From Planctomycetaceae bacterium (lineage in GTDB: Bacteria; Planctomycetota; Planctomycetia; Planctomycetales; Planctomycetaceae), in assembly GCA_016765335.1 (NCBI GenBank), contig JAESQE010000615.1:1-5488 (forward strand): a DNA stretch of 5,488 bases. Direction: 5' to 3'. Positions 1 to 5,488 of this stretch are shown here, piece by piece. Position numbers and translations under genes: made by a program. The notes beneath the pieces are model-generated. The model was not told the origin of the DNA. It made no database searches and worked only from the letters and a program-made list of their open reading frames with translations. Within the stretch, counting starts at the first letter, position 1; each line of letters begins with the position of its first letter.

Positions 1-530
1 ACAGGCACACCAGCTGGTACATGCAGGTCATTCACGCTGTACATGTCGCCGGGCTGTGCGTGCTTCTCCAGTTTTTTCCCCGGAGCCGGATAGCGAAGAC
101 GCCACTCGAACTGCCTGGCTGTCACTTCTGCGATAATGTTGGTGCGAGCCTGCTGCGGAAATGAAGACTCAATTCGGAACTCTGCCCAGACTCTCATCTG
201 ATAAAAAGCGAGAAACAACAGGATTGCTCCTGGAATCACCGTCCAAATAATTTCCAGCTTGTGATTCCCATGCGAATACCAGACAGGTTGATCTTTAGGG
301 CGTCCTGACGCGGTCCAAAGGACATAAATCAAGCCAACTTGCGTACCAATAAACACGATCACGGTCAGGACCAGGATCAGATAGTACAGATGATCGATCT
401 CATCTCCGAGAGGAGAATCCGATGCACCATCCCCAGGAAATCCCCAGTTCAACGCAGGCGTCAAAGCACTGATGATCAGTGCCAGGATCGGCCAGGCCAG
501 AAAAAATAATAACCAACAAAGACGCTTCAC
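1..530 (-). CDS. coxB: Cytochrome c oxidase subunit II, N-terminal 176 residues (partial)
   Basis: Subunit II of an aa3-type heme-copper oxidase. It accepts electrons from cytochrome c at its CuA centre and passes them to subunit I during proton-pumping reduction of oxygen. Translation from the GTG at 530 shows a hydrophobic N-terminal segment (about residues 4-23), then the two family membrane helices: about 48-72 (from LYYLILVL) and about 92-115 (LEIIWTVIPGAILLFLAF, the most diagnostic stretch). After them starts the periplasmic cupredoxin domain, with the family-typical ARQFEWRLRYP (138-148) and VNDLHVPAGVP (166-176). The CuA ligands lie further downstream, outside the window, so they cannot be checked. 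GTG is chosen because a GGAG stands 6 bases upstream, the frame is closed by a stop not far upstream, and the nearby ATG at 532 reads straight into TGA. It lies 58 bases after the diheme cytochrome gene on the same strand, suggesting cotranscription. The family call is firm; the oxidase subtype is inferred. Confidence 0.93.
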   Translation of the reverse strand, partial: MKRLCWLLFFLAWPILALIISALTPALNWGFPGDGASDSPLGDEIDHLYYLILVLTVIVFIGTQVGLIYVLWTASGRPKDQPVWYSHGNHKLEIIWTVIPGAILLFLAFYQMRVWAEFRIESSFPQQARTNIIAEVTARQFEWRLRYPAPGKKLEKHAQPGDMYSVNDLHVPAGVP

Positions 531-536
531 ATCTTT

Positions 537-540
537 CTCC
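537..540 (-). promoter_or_regulatory. Ribosome binding site of coxB, supports the GTG start
   Basis: On the minus strand the sequence reads GGAG, then six bases, then GTG at 530-528. This is good Shine-Dalgarno spacing and decides the start of coxB in favour of GTG. The ATG overlapping it (532-530) is followed at once by TGA and cannot open the gene. Confidence 0.6.
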
Positions 541-588
541 AAATATTTATTTTAAACATCGCGACACACTTCTGTGCACACGCCCTGC

Positions 589-2082
589 TTATTTCGCAGG
601 TTCTGTTTTTTGTTCATCAAAAGGGATCGCCATAACATAGTTGACGATGTCCCAAATTTGCTCATCGCTCAGGCCTTTGCCGCCATACACAGGCATCGGC
701 GTGCCTTTGATCCCACAGTAGATACGACGGAATACATCGATAGGCCGTCGTCCTCCGCGGTAGATATTTCTGGTCAAATCTCGTGGCTTCAATGGGTTAC
801 TCCAACTGTCGTACAAACCAGGCAGATCGTATTCGCTGCCATCCGGTTTTTTCTGAAGTTGCCGTGTCTGGAAGCCATCCCCTTTGCCTGCATCGCCATG
901 ACACGAGGCACATTGAGCCGTATTGCCCAGATACAACAGGCGACCATTTTCAAGGGACGTTTTCGTTGGATCCGCAGCTGAAGGGCCATCGGGATCCGTT
1001 CTGGCAATTGAAGGAGATTGAAGGACGCCTTCGCCTACCGATTCGTCCCAGGCATCAGCCAAATCGAGCATGCCAAACAAATCAATTTCCAGATAATCGC
1101 TTTCCAGGAACTCAGCTAATTCTTCCCGGATCTCATTCATGATTTCCAATCTCTTATCAGCATCTTCAACGTCTTCGAGTTCATCTTCGAGGACCGTCTG
1201 TGCGAAATCGATTCCCACTTCGATATCGATCACTCGTTCGGTCACACCTCGTAATGCCAGATACTTGACGTACTCAACAAGCAAATCGACCTCTTCATCA
1301 GGAAGCATTTTAAACGAAGCCATGTACGTGCCTGGAATGCCTTCGATGACCAAATGCTTCAGGTCAGCTGTTGAAACTTTGTTTTGTGGACCGGTCGACG
1401 TAAACTTGAAAACCCCGCGGCGATAATCTCGCGGCCTGGGCGTCATGTAAATTGCAGTCGGACCATTCCCATCACCAGAAACTCCATGACAATGCAGGCA
1501 GTGTTTCGAGTACAAAGCAGACCCTTGCTGCAATTTATAATTAGGGTTGATGACAATTTGCAGTCCCGATTCAATCAGTTCTATTTCAGGAAGCGGTTTG
1601 TCAAATTTCAGTAGGCCATTCTCAGAATCATAACTGACGACCTTCAGCCCGGAGAGTGCATCGAATGGACTAGGCAGCTTTACTTCAAGTGCATCGGCTG
1701 CAATATCAAACGCGTCTTCGGGATCGAATAAAAATTCAATCAGTTGACCAGCTGTTATTTGCGTCTGCTCGTTTTCATCCGCAGGCGTCTCTAATTTGAT
1801 TCGAAGTTGCATCCGATCTTTTGTAGAGACCTCTTCAACTTCTGCAACAATCCCCCCACGGTCTACGGGAAAGTAGCCTGGGATTTGAGGATCTGCTGGT
1901 GTGCCAAATGTAGATTGCAGACTGGCTTTAACCGCCAGGCTGGCTTCGGGGAGCAGCTTGTCAGTGGCTTCGTCATAGACAAATCGACTTTCCACTTTCG
2001 CACAGCCCGCACAAAAGCTAGCACAAACCAAGCAAAGTGGCAGTGCTGCCCAGACTCTAAACTCTTTAATCGAATGGTACAC
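589..2082 (-). CDS. Diheme c-type cytochrome, probable lipoprotein, of the cytochrome oxidase cluster
   Basis: Probable electron carrier on the periplasmic side of the membrane, delivering electrons to the oxidase whose subunit II gene follows. The N-terminus has a hydrophobic stretch (about residues 11-26) ending in CAGC, with Cys27 as the likely lipidated residue; the -3 position is Cys rather than the usual Leu, so lipidation is likely but not certain. Residues about 60-180 form a domain I do not recognise, rich in alternating hydrophobic and acidic residues. The first heme domain has CLHCH at 195-199 with candidate axial Met254 (GTYMASF). A very acidic, probably helical linker covers about 290-350. 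The second heme domain has CASCH at 391-395 with candidate axial Met463 (GTPMPVYG), and its end resembles cytochrome c domains of the cbb3/CccA type (LSDEQIWDIVNYV, 471-483). The GTG start has AGGA nine bases upstream and gives a complete signal peptide. The protein is 497 residues, much longer than a simple diheme cytochrome. The cytochrome call is firm; the exact partner is inferred from context. Confidence 0.88.
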   Translation of the reverse strand: MYHSIKEFRVWAALPLCLVCASFCAGCAKVESRFVYDEATDKLLPEASLAVKASLQSTFGTPADPQIPGYFPVDRGGIVAEVEEVSTKDRMQLRIKLETPADENEQTQITAGQLIEFLFDPEDAFDIAADALEVKLPSPFDALSGLKVVSYDSENGLLKFDKPLPEIELIESGLQIVINPNYKLQQGSALYSKHCLHCHGVSGDGNGPTAIYMTPRPRDYRRGVFKFTSTGPQNKVSTADLKHLVIEGIPGTYMASFKMLPDEEVDLLVEYVKYLALRGVTERVIDIEVGIDFAQTVLEDELEDVEDADKRLEIMNEIREELAEFLESDYLEIDLFGMLDLADAWDESVGEGVLQSPSIARTDPDGPSAADPTKTSLENGRLLYLGNTAQCASCHGDAGKGDGFQTRQLQKKPDGSEYDLPGLYDSWSNPLKPRDLTRNIYRGGRRPIDVFRRIYCGIKGTPMPVYGGKGLSDEQIWDIVNYVMAIPFDEQKTEPAK

Positions 2083-2370
2083 AGACGAAATTCCTGAAGC
2101 CGCAATTTGAGGCTTAACTATTGAAGTGAGTTATTAATATTGATGGAAACCTCTATCGTATTAATTCCATTGGAACACAGGCAGAACTTGCCCTAAAGGG
2201 AGGCAAGATGTCTACCCTGTGCCGGGCAATGTTCTTTGAATTAAATAGAAGGTTTTCTTTTGAAATACAACCAGCAGGTCCATTGTCCTGCCTGCCACCC
2301 CGATATCAACCCGTAACGGCGAATCTGTTGAGTACTGCGACAAATTACCGCACGATCTTCTCTATTGTCC
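2083..2370. other. Intergenic region between mnmE and the diheme cytochrome gene
   Basis: These 288 bases lie between the mnmE stop and the cytochrome GTG, both on the minus strand. Open frames here on either strand are short, have no recognisable protein content and run into mnmE. The main structure is the imperfect hairpin at 2176-2221. The stretch at about 2120-2165 is AT-rich (TATTAATATT and similar) and could hold a promoter for the cytochrome-cox operon, but I see no convincing -35/-10 pair. No clear terminator with a U-tract follows mnmE. Confidence 0.6.
2176..2221 (-). promoter_or_regulatory. Imperfect hairpin upstream of the cytochrome-coxB genes
   Basis: The arms CACAGG (2176-2181) and CCTGTG (2216-2221) pair over six bases. 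Inside them AGA (2183-2185) can pair with TCT (2211-2213), and CTTGCC (2187-2192) with GGCAAG (2202-2207) around a nine-base loop. Together this is about 15 base pairs interrupted by two small internal loops. It lies about 95 bases before the cytochrome GTG and about 150 bases after the mnmE stop, so it could be part of a structured 5' leader, a weak terminator of mnmE, or a binding site. No run of T follows on the minus strand, which argues against an ordinary intrinsic terminator. The pairing is seen directly; its function is unknown. Confidence 0.4.
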
Positions 2371-3768
2371 CTACTTACCGATACAAAACTTACTGAACAC
2401 TCGGTCCAATAAGTCGTCCGTGTAGACCTGCCCCAGAACGAGACCCAATTCGTGCAGCGTGCATCGGAGTTCTTCAGCAATCAGTTCATCCCCCGAGCAA
2501 GCTTGCAGCAAATCAAAAGAACTCTGCAAATGCGACCTGGCCCGCAACAGGGAATCTTTGCATCGAGACGCCGTTGAGCCGAGGATTTCGTATTGATTAT
2601 CCGACAAATTCAACCGGGAAAGCACAGCTTTGCGGAAACCTTGAAGTCCTTCTCCAGAGTCTGCGCTCACTCCTTTGCACAGTAGAAAATCGCTCTGAGG
2701 TTGAGTGCTCTCTTGGAGCAGATCGATTTTGGTCTCCAGCAAAACAGCTGGCAAGCCCTGGTCAAGCAACTGCTGGAAGTTCTGCCTGTCTTGCGTTATT
2801 TCAGAATCTGTCAAATCGGTTGGCGAGCACCAGATGATTAAGTCGGCGTTGTCGTATTCTTCCTTCCGGAAACTTTGAGCAGATTGCTCGATCTCCCGGG
2901 AGACAGTTTGTTCCCAGCCCGCGGTATCGTGAAAGGCGATCTCTGTGCCTTCCCAATTGACGCAACCAATGAGATAGTCAGTTGTTGTGCCTTCGATTTC
3001 AGAAACAATCGCATCGCCTGAAGTCAGTGCATTAAAAAGCGTACTTTTCCCGGCATTGGGCAGCCCCGCCAATACAATACGCCTTTGCGTGGTGTTAATC
3101 ATGCGTTCTCGGGCAGCTGCGCAAAGTCGATCCAGTTCAGCCAGCAGTTCTTGCACCCGCCCCTGAAATTCTAATCGATCAATGAACTCGATATCTTCTT
3201 CGACGAAATCAAGACCTGCTTCCAAATCTGCAAGATCGTCGAGAAGTTGATCTCGCATTTTTCGCATTAAAGGCGAGATTCCTCCTGCTAACTGTGTTAA
3301 TGCTTGATCCAGGTCAGTATCTGAACGAGCATCAATCACGCCGAGCACGGCTTCTGCTTGAACCAGCGTGATGCGACCCGAGAGAAAACTTCGTAGCGTG
3401 AATTCCCCGGGTTGAGCAGGCCGGGCACCAAGCTGGTAGAGCTGTTCGAGAATCGCTTCGAGTAACGGAGCAGAACTCAACGTATGAATTTCCGCAGCAG
3501 GTTGCCCTGTATAACTTCGCGATGTTGGCCAAACGAGAATCTGCATCGGTAGTAAAGATCGAGATTTTCCGATCGGATAATCAATTTCGATCTGCCTGGC
3601 AGAAACCGCATCAATTTCGGGCGGAGATCCCAAGACAGATAAAAACGAATGGAGCAGGCTTAATGTCTCAACACCACTGATTCGAATAATGCCTCGCGCA
3701 GCAGGCCCGGTCGCCGAGGCTAACGCGGCGATCATTTCATCAGGGGAATTTGCACTAGATATTTGCAT
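2371..3768 (-). CDS. mnmE: tRNA uridine-5-carboxymethylaminomethyl modification GTPase MnmE (TrmE)
   Basis: Cytoplasmic GTPase that, with MnmG, builds the aminomethyl-type modification at C5 of wobble uridine 34 in certain tRNAs, using a folate one-carbon unit, FAD and GTP. The 465 residues match the usual family length of about 450-470. Domain order is complete: N-terminal folate-binding domain (about 1-118), helical domain (about 120-220, with the family-typical ARPAQPGEFTLRSFL and VQAEAV), inserted G domain (about 228-385), and helical C-terminus ending in CIGK (462-465), the hallmark catalytic-Cys tail. G motifs seen: P-loop GLPNAGKS (235-242), GTTTD (260-264), DTAG (281-284), TKID (346-349) and SAD (368-370). 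Asn238 corresponds to the K+-coordinating Asn of the E. coli protein. Odd points: GTTTD replaces the usual GTTRD, TKID replaces NKxD, and the HGG after YTGxxxxEIH is absent (the sequence reads EIHTLSSAP). The ATG is followed by a typical family N-terminus, but no Shine-Dalgarno is visible. Confidence 0.95.
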   Translation of the reverse strand: MQISSANSPDEMIAALASATGPAARGIIRISGVETLSLLHSFLSVLGSPPEIDAVSARQIEIDYPIGKSRSLLPMQILVWPTSRSYTGQPAAEIHTLSSAPLLEAILEQLYQLGARPAQPGEFTLRSFLSGRITLVQAEAVLGVIDARSDTDLDQALTQLAGGISPLMRKMRDQLLDDLADLEAGLDFVEEDIEFIDRLEFQGRVQELLAELDRLCAAARERMINTTQRRIVLAGLPNAGKSTLFNALTSGDAIVSEIEGTTTDYLIGCVNWEGTEIAFHDTAGWEQTVSREIEQSAQSFRKEEYDNADLIIWCSPTDLTDSEITQDRQNFQQLLDQGLPAVLLETKIDLLQESTQPQSDFLLCKGVSADSGEGLQGFRKAVLSRLNLSDNQYEILGSTASRCKDSLLRARSHLQSSFDLLQACSGDELIAEELRCTLHELGLVLGQVYTDDLLDRVFSKFCIGK

Positions 3769-3789
3769 GTTCTGTTCTACAATCAGCTC

Positions 3790-3805
3790 ATACGCATTCG
3801 CGTAT
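3790..3805. repeat. Short inverted repeat upstream of mnmE
   Basis: ATACGC (3790-3795) and GCGTAT (3800-3805) form a perfect six-base inverted repeat around ATTC, centred about 30 bases before the mnmE ATG. It could be a leader hairpin or a dimeric regulator site. It is short enough to occur by chance, and no function is assigned. Confidence 0.3.
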
Positions 3806-3852
3806 TTGTTCGCGCGTTAGATGTTTCCTAACCCCTGGTCGGTACAAGGCCA

Positions 3853-3862
3853 TGATCGATCA
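3853..3862. repeat. Ten-base perfect palindrome in the divergent intergenic region
   Basis: TGATCGATCA is a perfect palindrome, roughly midway between the mnmE start and the small plus-strand gene. A dimeric regulator acting on both divergent genes is conceivable, but a palindrome of this size also occurs by chance. The rest of 3769-3924 holds no recognisable gene and no convincing promoter hexamers. Confidence 0.2.
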
Positions 3863-3924
3863 CGCAACGTAGTTTTTTATTGGGTTTGGTATCAGTAGGT
3901 TATTGTAGAGGATTAGTCACCACG

Positions 3925-4077
3925 ATGGAACTTTTGTATCAGCTTTGGCTTCCTATTCTTATCTTAGCTGTCACGATGGGGTGCTCGGGCTTGGCGTGGT
4001 TTGTGTATGTTCGCTCAATTGACATACCCTGGGATGACAGAAAAAAAGAAAACAACCCCAAAGACCAAAACTCCTGA
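3925..4077 (+). CDS. Small single-pass membrane protein, 50 residues, possibly CcoS-like
   Basis: A short open frame encodes one hydrophobic helix (about residues 7-29), then a charged tail with WDDRKK at 36-41 and a polar, Lys/Asn-rich end. The positive charges follow the helix, so by the positive-inside rule the C-terminus should be cytoplasmic. I choose the ATG at 3925. The frame extends up to a TTG at 3880, but that adds non-hydrophobic residues with no support, whereas AGAGGA lies 12 bases before the ATG (rather far). The size, the single helix, and the order GLAWF, VRS, then DD faintly recall CcoS, a small assembly factor of cbb3 oxidases. The family's usual QFDDLE-type motif is not intact, so this is only a suggestion. 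It is divergent from mnmE, and an insertion sequence begins about 145 bases downstream. Codons and hydropathy look real, but the gene could be a chance frame. Confidence 0.5.
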   Translation: MELLYQLWLPILILAVTMGCSGLAWFVYVRSIDIPWDDRKKENNPKDQNS

Positions 4078-4136
4078 TACGCTTCGCAGTTGACATCCGT
4101 TTCAACTTTCCGAGGTGGCTTCACCGGGTATTGGAT

Positions 4137-4155
4137 CTCGGGGTAGCAACCCGAG
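4137..4155 (+). terminator. Weak hairpin downstream of the small membrane-protein gene
   Basis: CTCGGG (4137-4142) pairs with CCCGAG (4150-4155) around a seven-base loop, about 60 bases after the stop of the small gene. It is GC-rich as a terminator stem would be, but it is followed by GAATTGATATT rather than a run of T, so intrinsic termination is uncertain. The rest of 4078-4222 shows no gene. Confidence 0.3.
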
Positions 4156-4238
4156 GAATTGATATTGATCTCAACCCTCAATGAACAATCAAAACGGGAT
4201 TCCCAAGGTAGGGTGGCGTGCTTGTAAAGACCGTAGAG

Positions 4239-4274
4239 ATAGGTAACAGTTGTTCGGAGACATGGGTAACACTT
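4239..4274 (+). repeat. Two direct 13-base repeats inside the IS left end
   Basis: ATAGGTAACAGTT (4239-4251) and ATGGGTAACACTT (4262-4274) share the pattern ATRGGTAACASTT and are offset by 23 bases, a little over two helical turns. They lie just inside the proposed IS end and before the transposase gene. They are candidates for transposase binding sites, and the right end would be expected to carry an inverted counterpart. Confidence 0.5.
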
Positions 4275-4300
4275 TTGATATTCACTAAACTTCCTTAAAA

Positions 4301-4306
4301 AGGAGG
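4301..4306 (+). promoter_or_regulatory. Ribosome binding site of the transposase gene
   Basis: A full AGGAGG lies six bases before the ATG at 4313. This selects that ATG over the in-frame TTG (4307) and GTG (4310), which lie directly after the motif and are too close to it. The resulting N-terminus, MPW, is typical of IS481 transposases. Confidence 0.75.
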
Positions 4307-4312
4307 TTGGTG

Positions 4313-5485
4313 ATGCCTTGGCATGAAAGTGATCTGATGTCTTTGAGAAAAGAATTTGTTTCGTTGGCTTCTGCTGAAGGAGCTAACATGTCTGCGTTGT
4401 GTCGTCGCTTTAAAATCGCTCGTAAGACCGGCTACAAGTGGCTTAAACGCTATCAGCAGCAAGGAACCGAAGGACTTTGCAAAAAATCCCGCCGTCCGCA
4501 AAACTCCCCGTTGCAGACTTCTGAAAAAATCGAACAGCTCGTGCTTGAGCTTCGTCAGGAACATCCCGTCTGGGGTGGTCGTAAACTTCGAGCCAGGTTG
4601 CTTGCACTGGGTCACAAGAAAATTCCCGCAGCCAGTACGATCACCGCGATTCTGCATCGTCATGGTCGTATCCCGCCGGCAGCGACTGAGTCCCGCAAAC
4701 ATTACACACGGTTTGAACGCAGTGAACCGAACGAACTTTGGCAGATTGATTTCAAAGGCGAGTTCAAAATGAGCAACTCTCAGTACTGTTATCCGCTGAC
4801 GGTACTTGATGATCATTCGCGTTATGCAATTGGCTTGATGGCTTGTGTGGGGCCACGTTACGGTGTCGTCAAAGAGCATTTAATCACGATGTTTCGCCGT
4901 TATGGAATGCCTCGGGCGCTGTATGCAGATAACGGAACTCCGTGGGCTTCAGCTCATTCGCCGAGCAAGCACACACGCCTGACCGCCTGGCTGATGCGAC
5001 TGGGAGTCGAAGTGATTCATGGTCGCCCTTATCATCCTCAAGGTCGTGGCAAGGAGGAACGTTTTCACCGGACGCTGAAAGCGGAGTTACTTCAAGATCG
5101 ATTTTTCGATGATCTATGCGATGCTCAGCGACGTTTCGATCCCTTCCGAGCGATGTATAACCAGGAGCGTCCTCACGAAGCGTTGTCTTTAGATGTTCCA
5201 GCGAGTCGTTATTGCGTGAGTGATCGCGAGTATCCAGAAATGGTGAAGGAGTTTGATTACTCGAATCGTTTTGAGGTTCGCAAGGCCAATCGCGTGGGAC
5301 AATTCAGTTTTAAGGGCAAGCAATTCAAGACAAGTGAAGCCTTTTCAGGCGAACGAATCGGCCTGTCATGCACACCAAATAAGAACGTGTATGAAGTCTA
5401 TTATTGCCACTTTCGGATTGGCTGGATCGACGTGCGAGAGAAATACTCGCGAGTTCAATCTGGACATCCCGATGAGATGAACTAA
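4313..5485 (+). CDS. IS481-family transposase, DDE integrase-core type
   Basis: Catalyses cutting and strand transfer of its own insertion sequence. From the ATG at 4313 it is 390 residues, a full length for this family. It starts with MPWHESDLMSLRKEF, a typical IS481 opening, and a helix-turn-helix region at about 10-58 (SALCRRFKIARKTGYKWLKRY) for DNA binding. A second helical, probably DNA-binding region follows at about 65-120 (HPVWGGRKLRARL). The rve integrase core spans about 130-300. Likely catalytic residues are Asp146 (WQIDFKG), Asp206 (YADNGTPW) and Glu249 (GRGKEERFHRTLK), so the active site appears intact. NQERPHEALSLDVPASRY (283-300) is the usual family end of the core, and a C-terminal beta-rich tail follows. 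No frameshift or internal stop is present, so this is not a decayed copy. A strong Shine-Dalgarno supports the start. Family call firm; activity not shown. Confidence 0.95.
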   Translation: MPWHESDLMSLRKEFVSLASAEGANMSALCRRFKIARKTGYKWLKRYQQQGTEGLCKKSRRPQNSPLQTSEKIEQLVLELRQEHPVWGGRKLRARLLALGHKKIPAASTITAILHRHGRIPPAATESRKHYTRFERSEPNELWQIDFKGEFKMSNSQYCYPLTVLDDHSRYAIGLMACVGPRYGVVKEHLITMFRRYGMPRALYADNGTPWASAHSPSKHTRLTAWLMRLGVEVIHGRPYHPQGRGKEERFHRTLKAELLQDRFFDDLCDAQRRFDPFRAMYNQERPHEALSLDVPASRYCVSDREYPEMVKEFDYSNRFEVRKANRVGQFSFKGKQFKTSEAFSGERIGLSCTPNKNVYEVYYCHFRIGWIDVREKYSRVQSGHPDEMN

Positions 5486-5488
5486 ACT

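Larger units (their letters stand above)
4223..5488 (+). mobile_element. IS481-family insertion sequence, right end outside the window
   Basis: The element contains a complete IS481-type transposase and continues past the last base. I place the left end at about 4223, where TGTAAAGACC begins: IS481-family ends usually start with TGT, and this lies 90 bases before the transposase ATG, a normal spacing. Two copies of ATRGGTAACASTT follow within the end. Only three bases remain after the transposase stop, so the right inverted repeat and any target duplication cannot be seen, and the exact left boundary is an inference. The intact reading frame suggests a potentially active, fairly recent copy. 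It inserted in non-coding sequence after the small membrane-protein gene; no interrupted gene is visible on the left side. Confidence 0.75.

Noticed and set aside
573..580. TGTGCACA palindrome between the cytochrome gene and coxB
   Set aside because: It is only eight bases and lies in a short intra-operon gap, so chance occurrence is likely.
574..981. 135-codon plus-strand open frame opposite the diheme cytochrome gene
   Set aside because: It lies fully antisense to a well-supported cytochrome c gene, and its product has no recognisable domain.
2187..2207. Intrinsic terminator for mnmE at the CTTGCC/GGCAAG stem
   Set aside because: On the minus strand the stem is followed by TTCTGCCTG rather than a T-run, and it lies about 160 bases past the stop, so it is reported only as a structured element.
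2208..2396. 62-codon plus-strand open frame in the gap after mnmE
   Set aside because: It starts inside the hairpin region, has no good ribosome binding site, runs into the antisense of the mnmE end and resembles nothing known.
2241..2480. 79-codon minus-strand frame overlapping the 3' end of mnmE
   Set aside because: It starts inside mnmE in another frame, and its sequence looks like out-of-frame translation, rich in Trp, Arg, Ser and Cys.
4295..4879. 194-codon minus-strand open frame opposite the transposase gene
   Set aside because: It lies antisense to a clear IS481 transposase with intact motifs, and its composition shows no protein family.
1..5488. A new multi-gene defence, mobile or biosynthetic system
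   Set aside because: All substantial genes belong to known families (cox subunit II, diheme cytochrome c, MnmE, IS481 transposase), and no unexplained gene cluster or repeat array is visible.

Overview
The window looks like a chromosomal segment from a bacterium of moderate GC content. It carries an aerobic cytochrome oxidase gene cluster, a tRNA-modification gene and an insertion sequence. The protein style suggests a planctomycete of the Gimesia/Rubinisphaera/Planctomicrobium type: a cox cluster led by a large multi-domain lipoprotein cytochrome c, GTG starts, poor Shine-Dalgarno use before one gene, and a divergent MnmE. This assignment rests on recognition of the proteins, not on a marker gene, so it is an inference.

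Three genes run leftward (minus strand). mnmE (2371-3768) encodes the GTPase subunit of the MnmE-MnmG tRNA wobble-uridine modification enzyme. After a 288-base gap that holds an imperfect hairpin comes a 497-residue diheme c-type cytochrome, probably a lipoprotein (589-2082). It is followed 58 bases later by coxB (530 to beyond base 1), the CuA-bearing subunit II of a heme-copper oxidase, whose C-terminal half lies outside the window. The cytochrome and coxB are probably one operon. The likely electron path is donor, diheme cytochrome, CuA of subunit II, then the subunit I active site encoded off-window.

The right part runs on the plus strand. A 50-codon single-pass membrane protein (3925-4077), divergent from mnmE, is followed by about 145 bases of non-coding sequence with a small hairpin. 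Then comes an IS481-family insertion sequence. Its probable left end is at about 4223, with two copies of a 13-base repeat inside that end, and a complete 390-residue DDE transposase (4313-5485). The right end lies outside the window.

I found no CRISPR array, tRNA, rRNA, toxin-antitoxin pair, defence system or other clearly new multi-gene system. The items most worth a second look are the unrecognised N-terminal domain and acidic linker of the diheme cytochrome, the atypical motifs of MnmE, the hairpin upstream of the cytochrome gene, and the small membrane protein next to mnmE.
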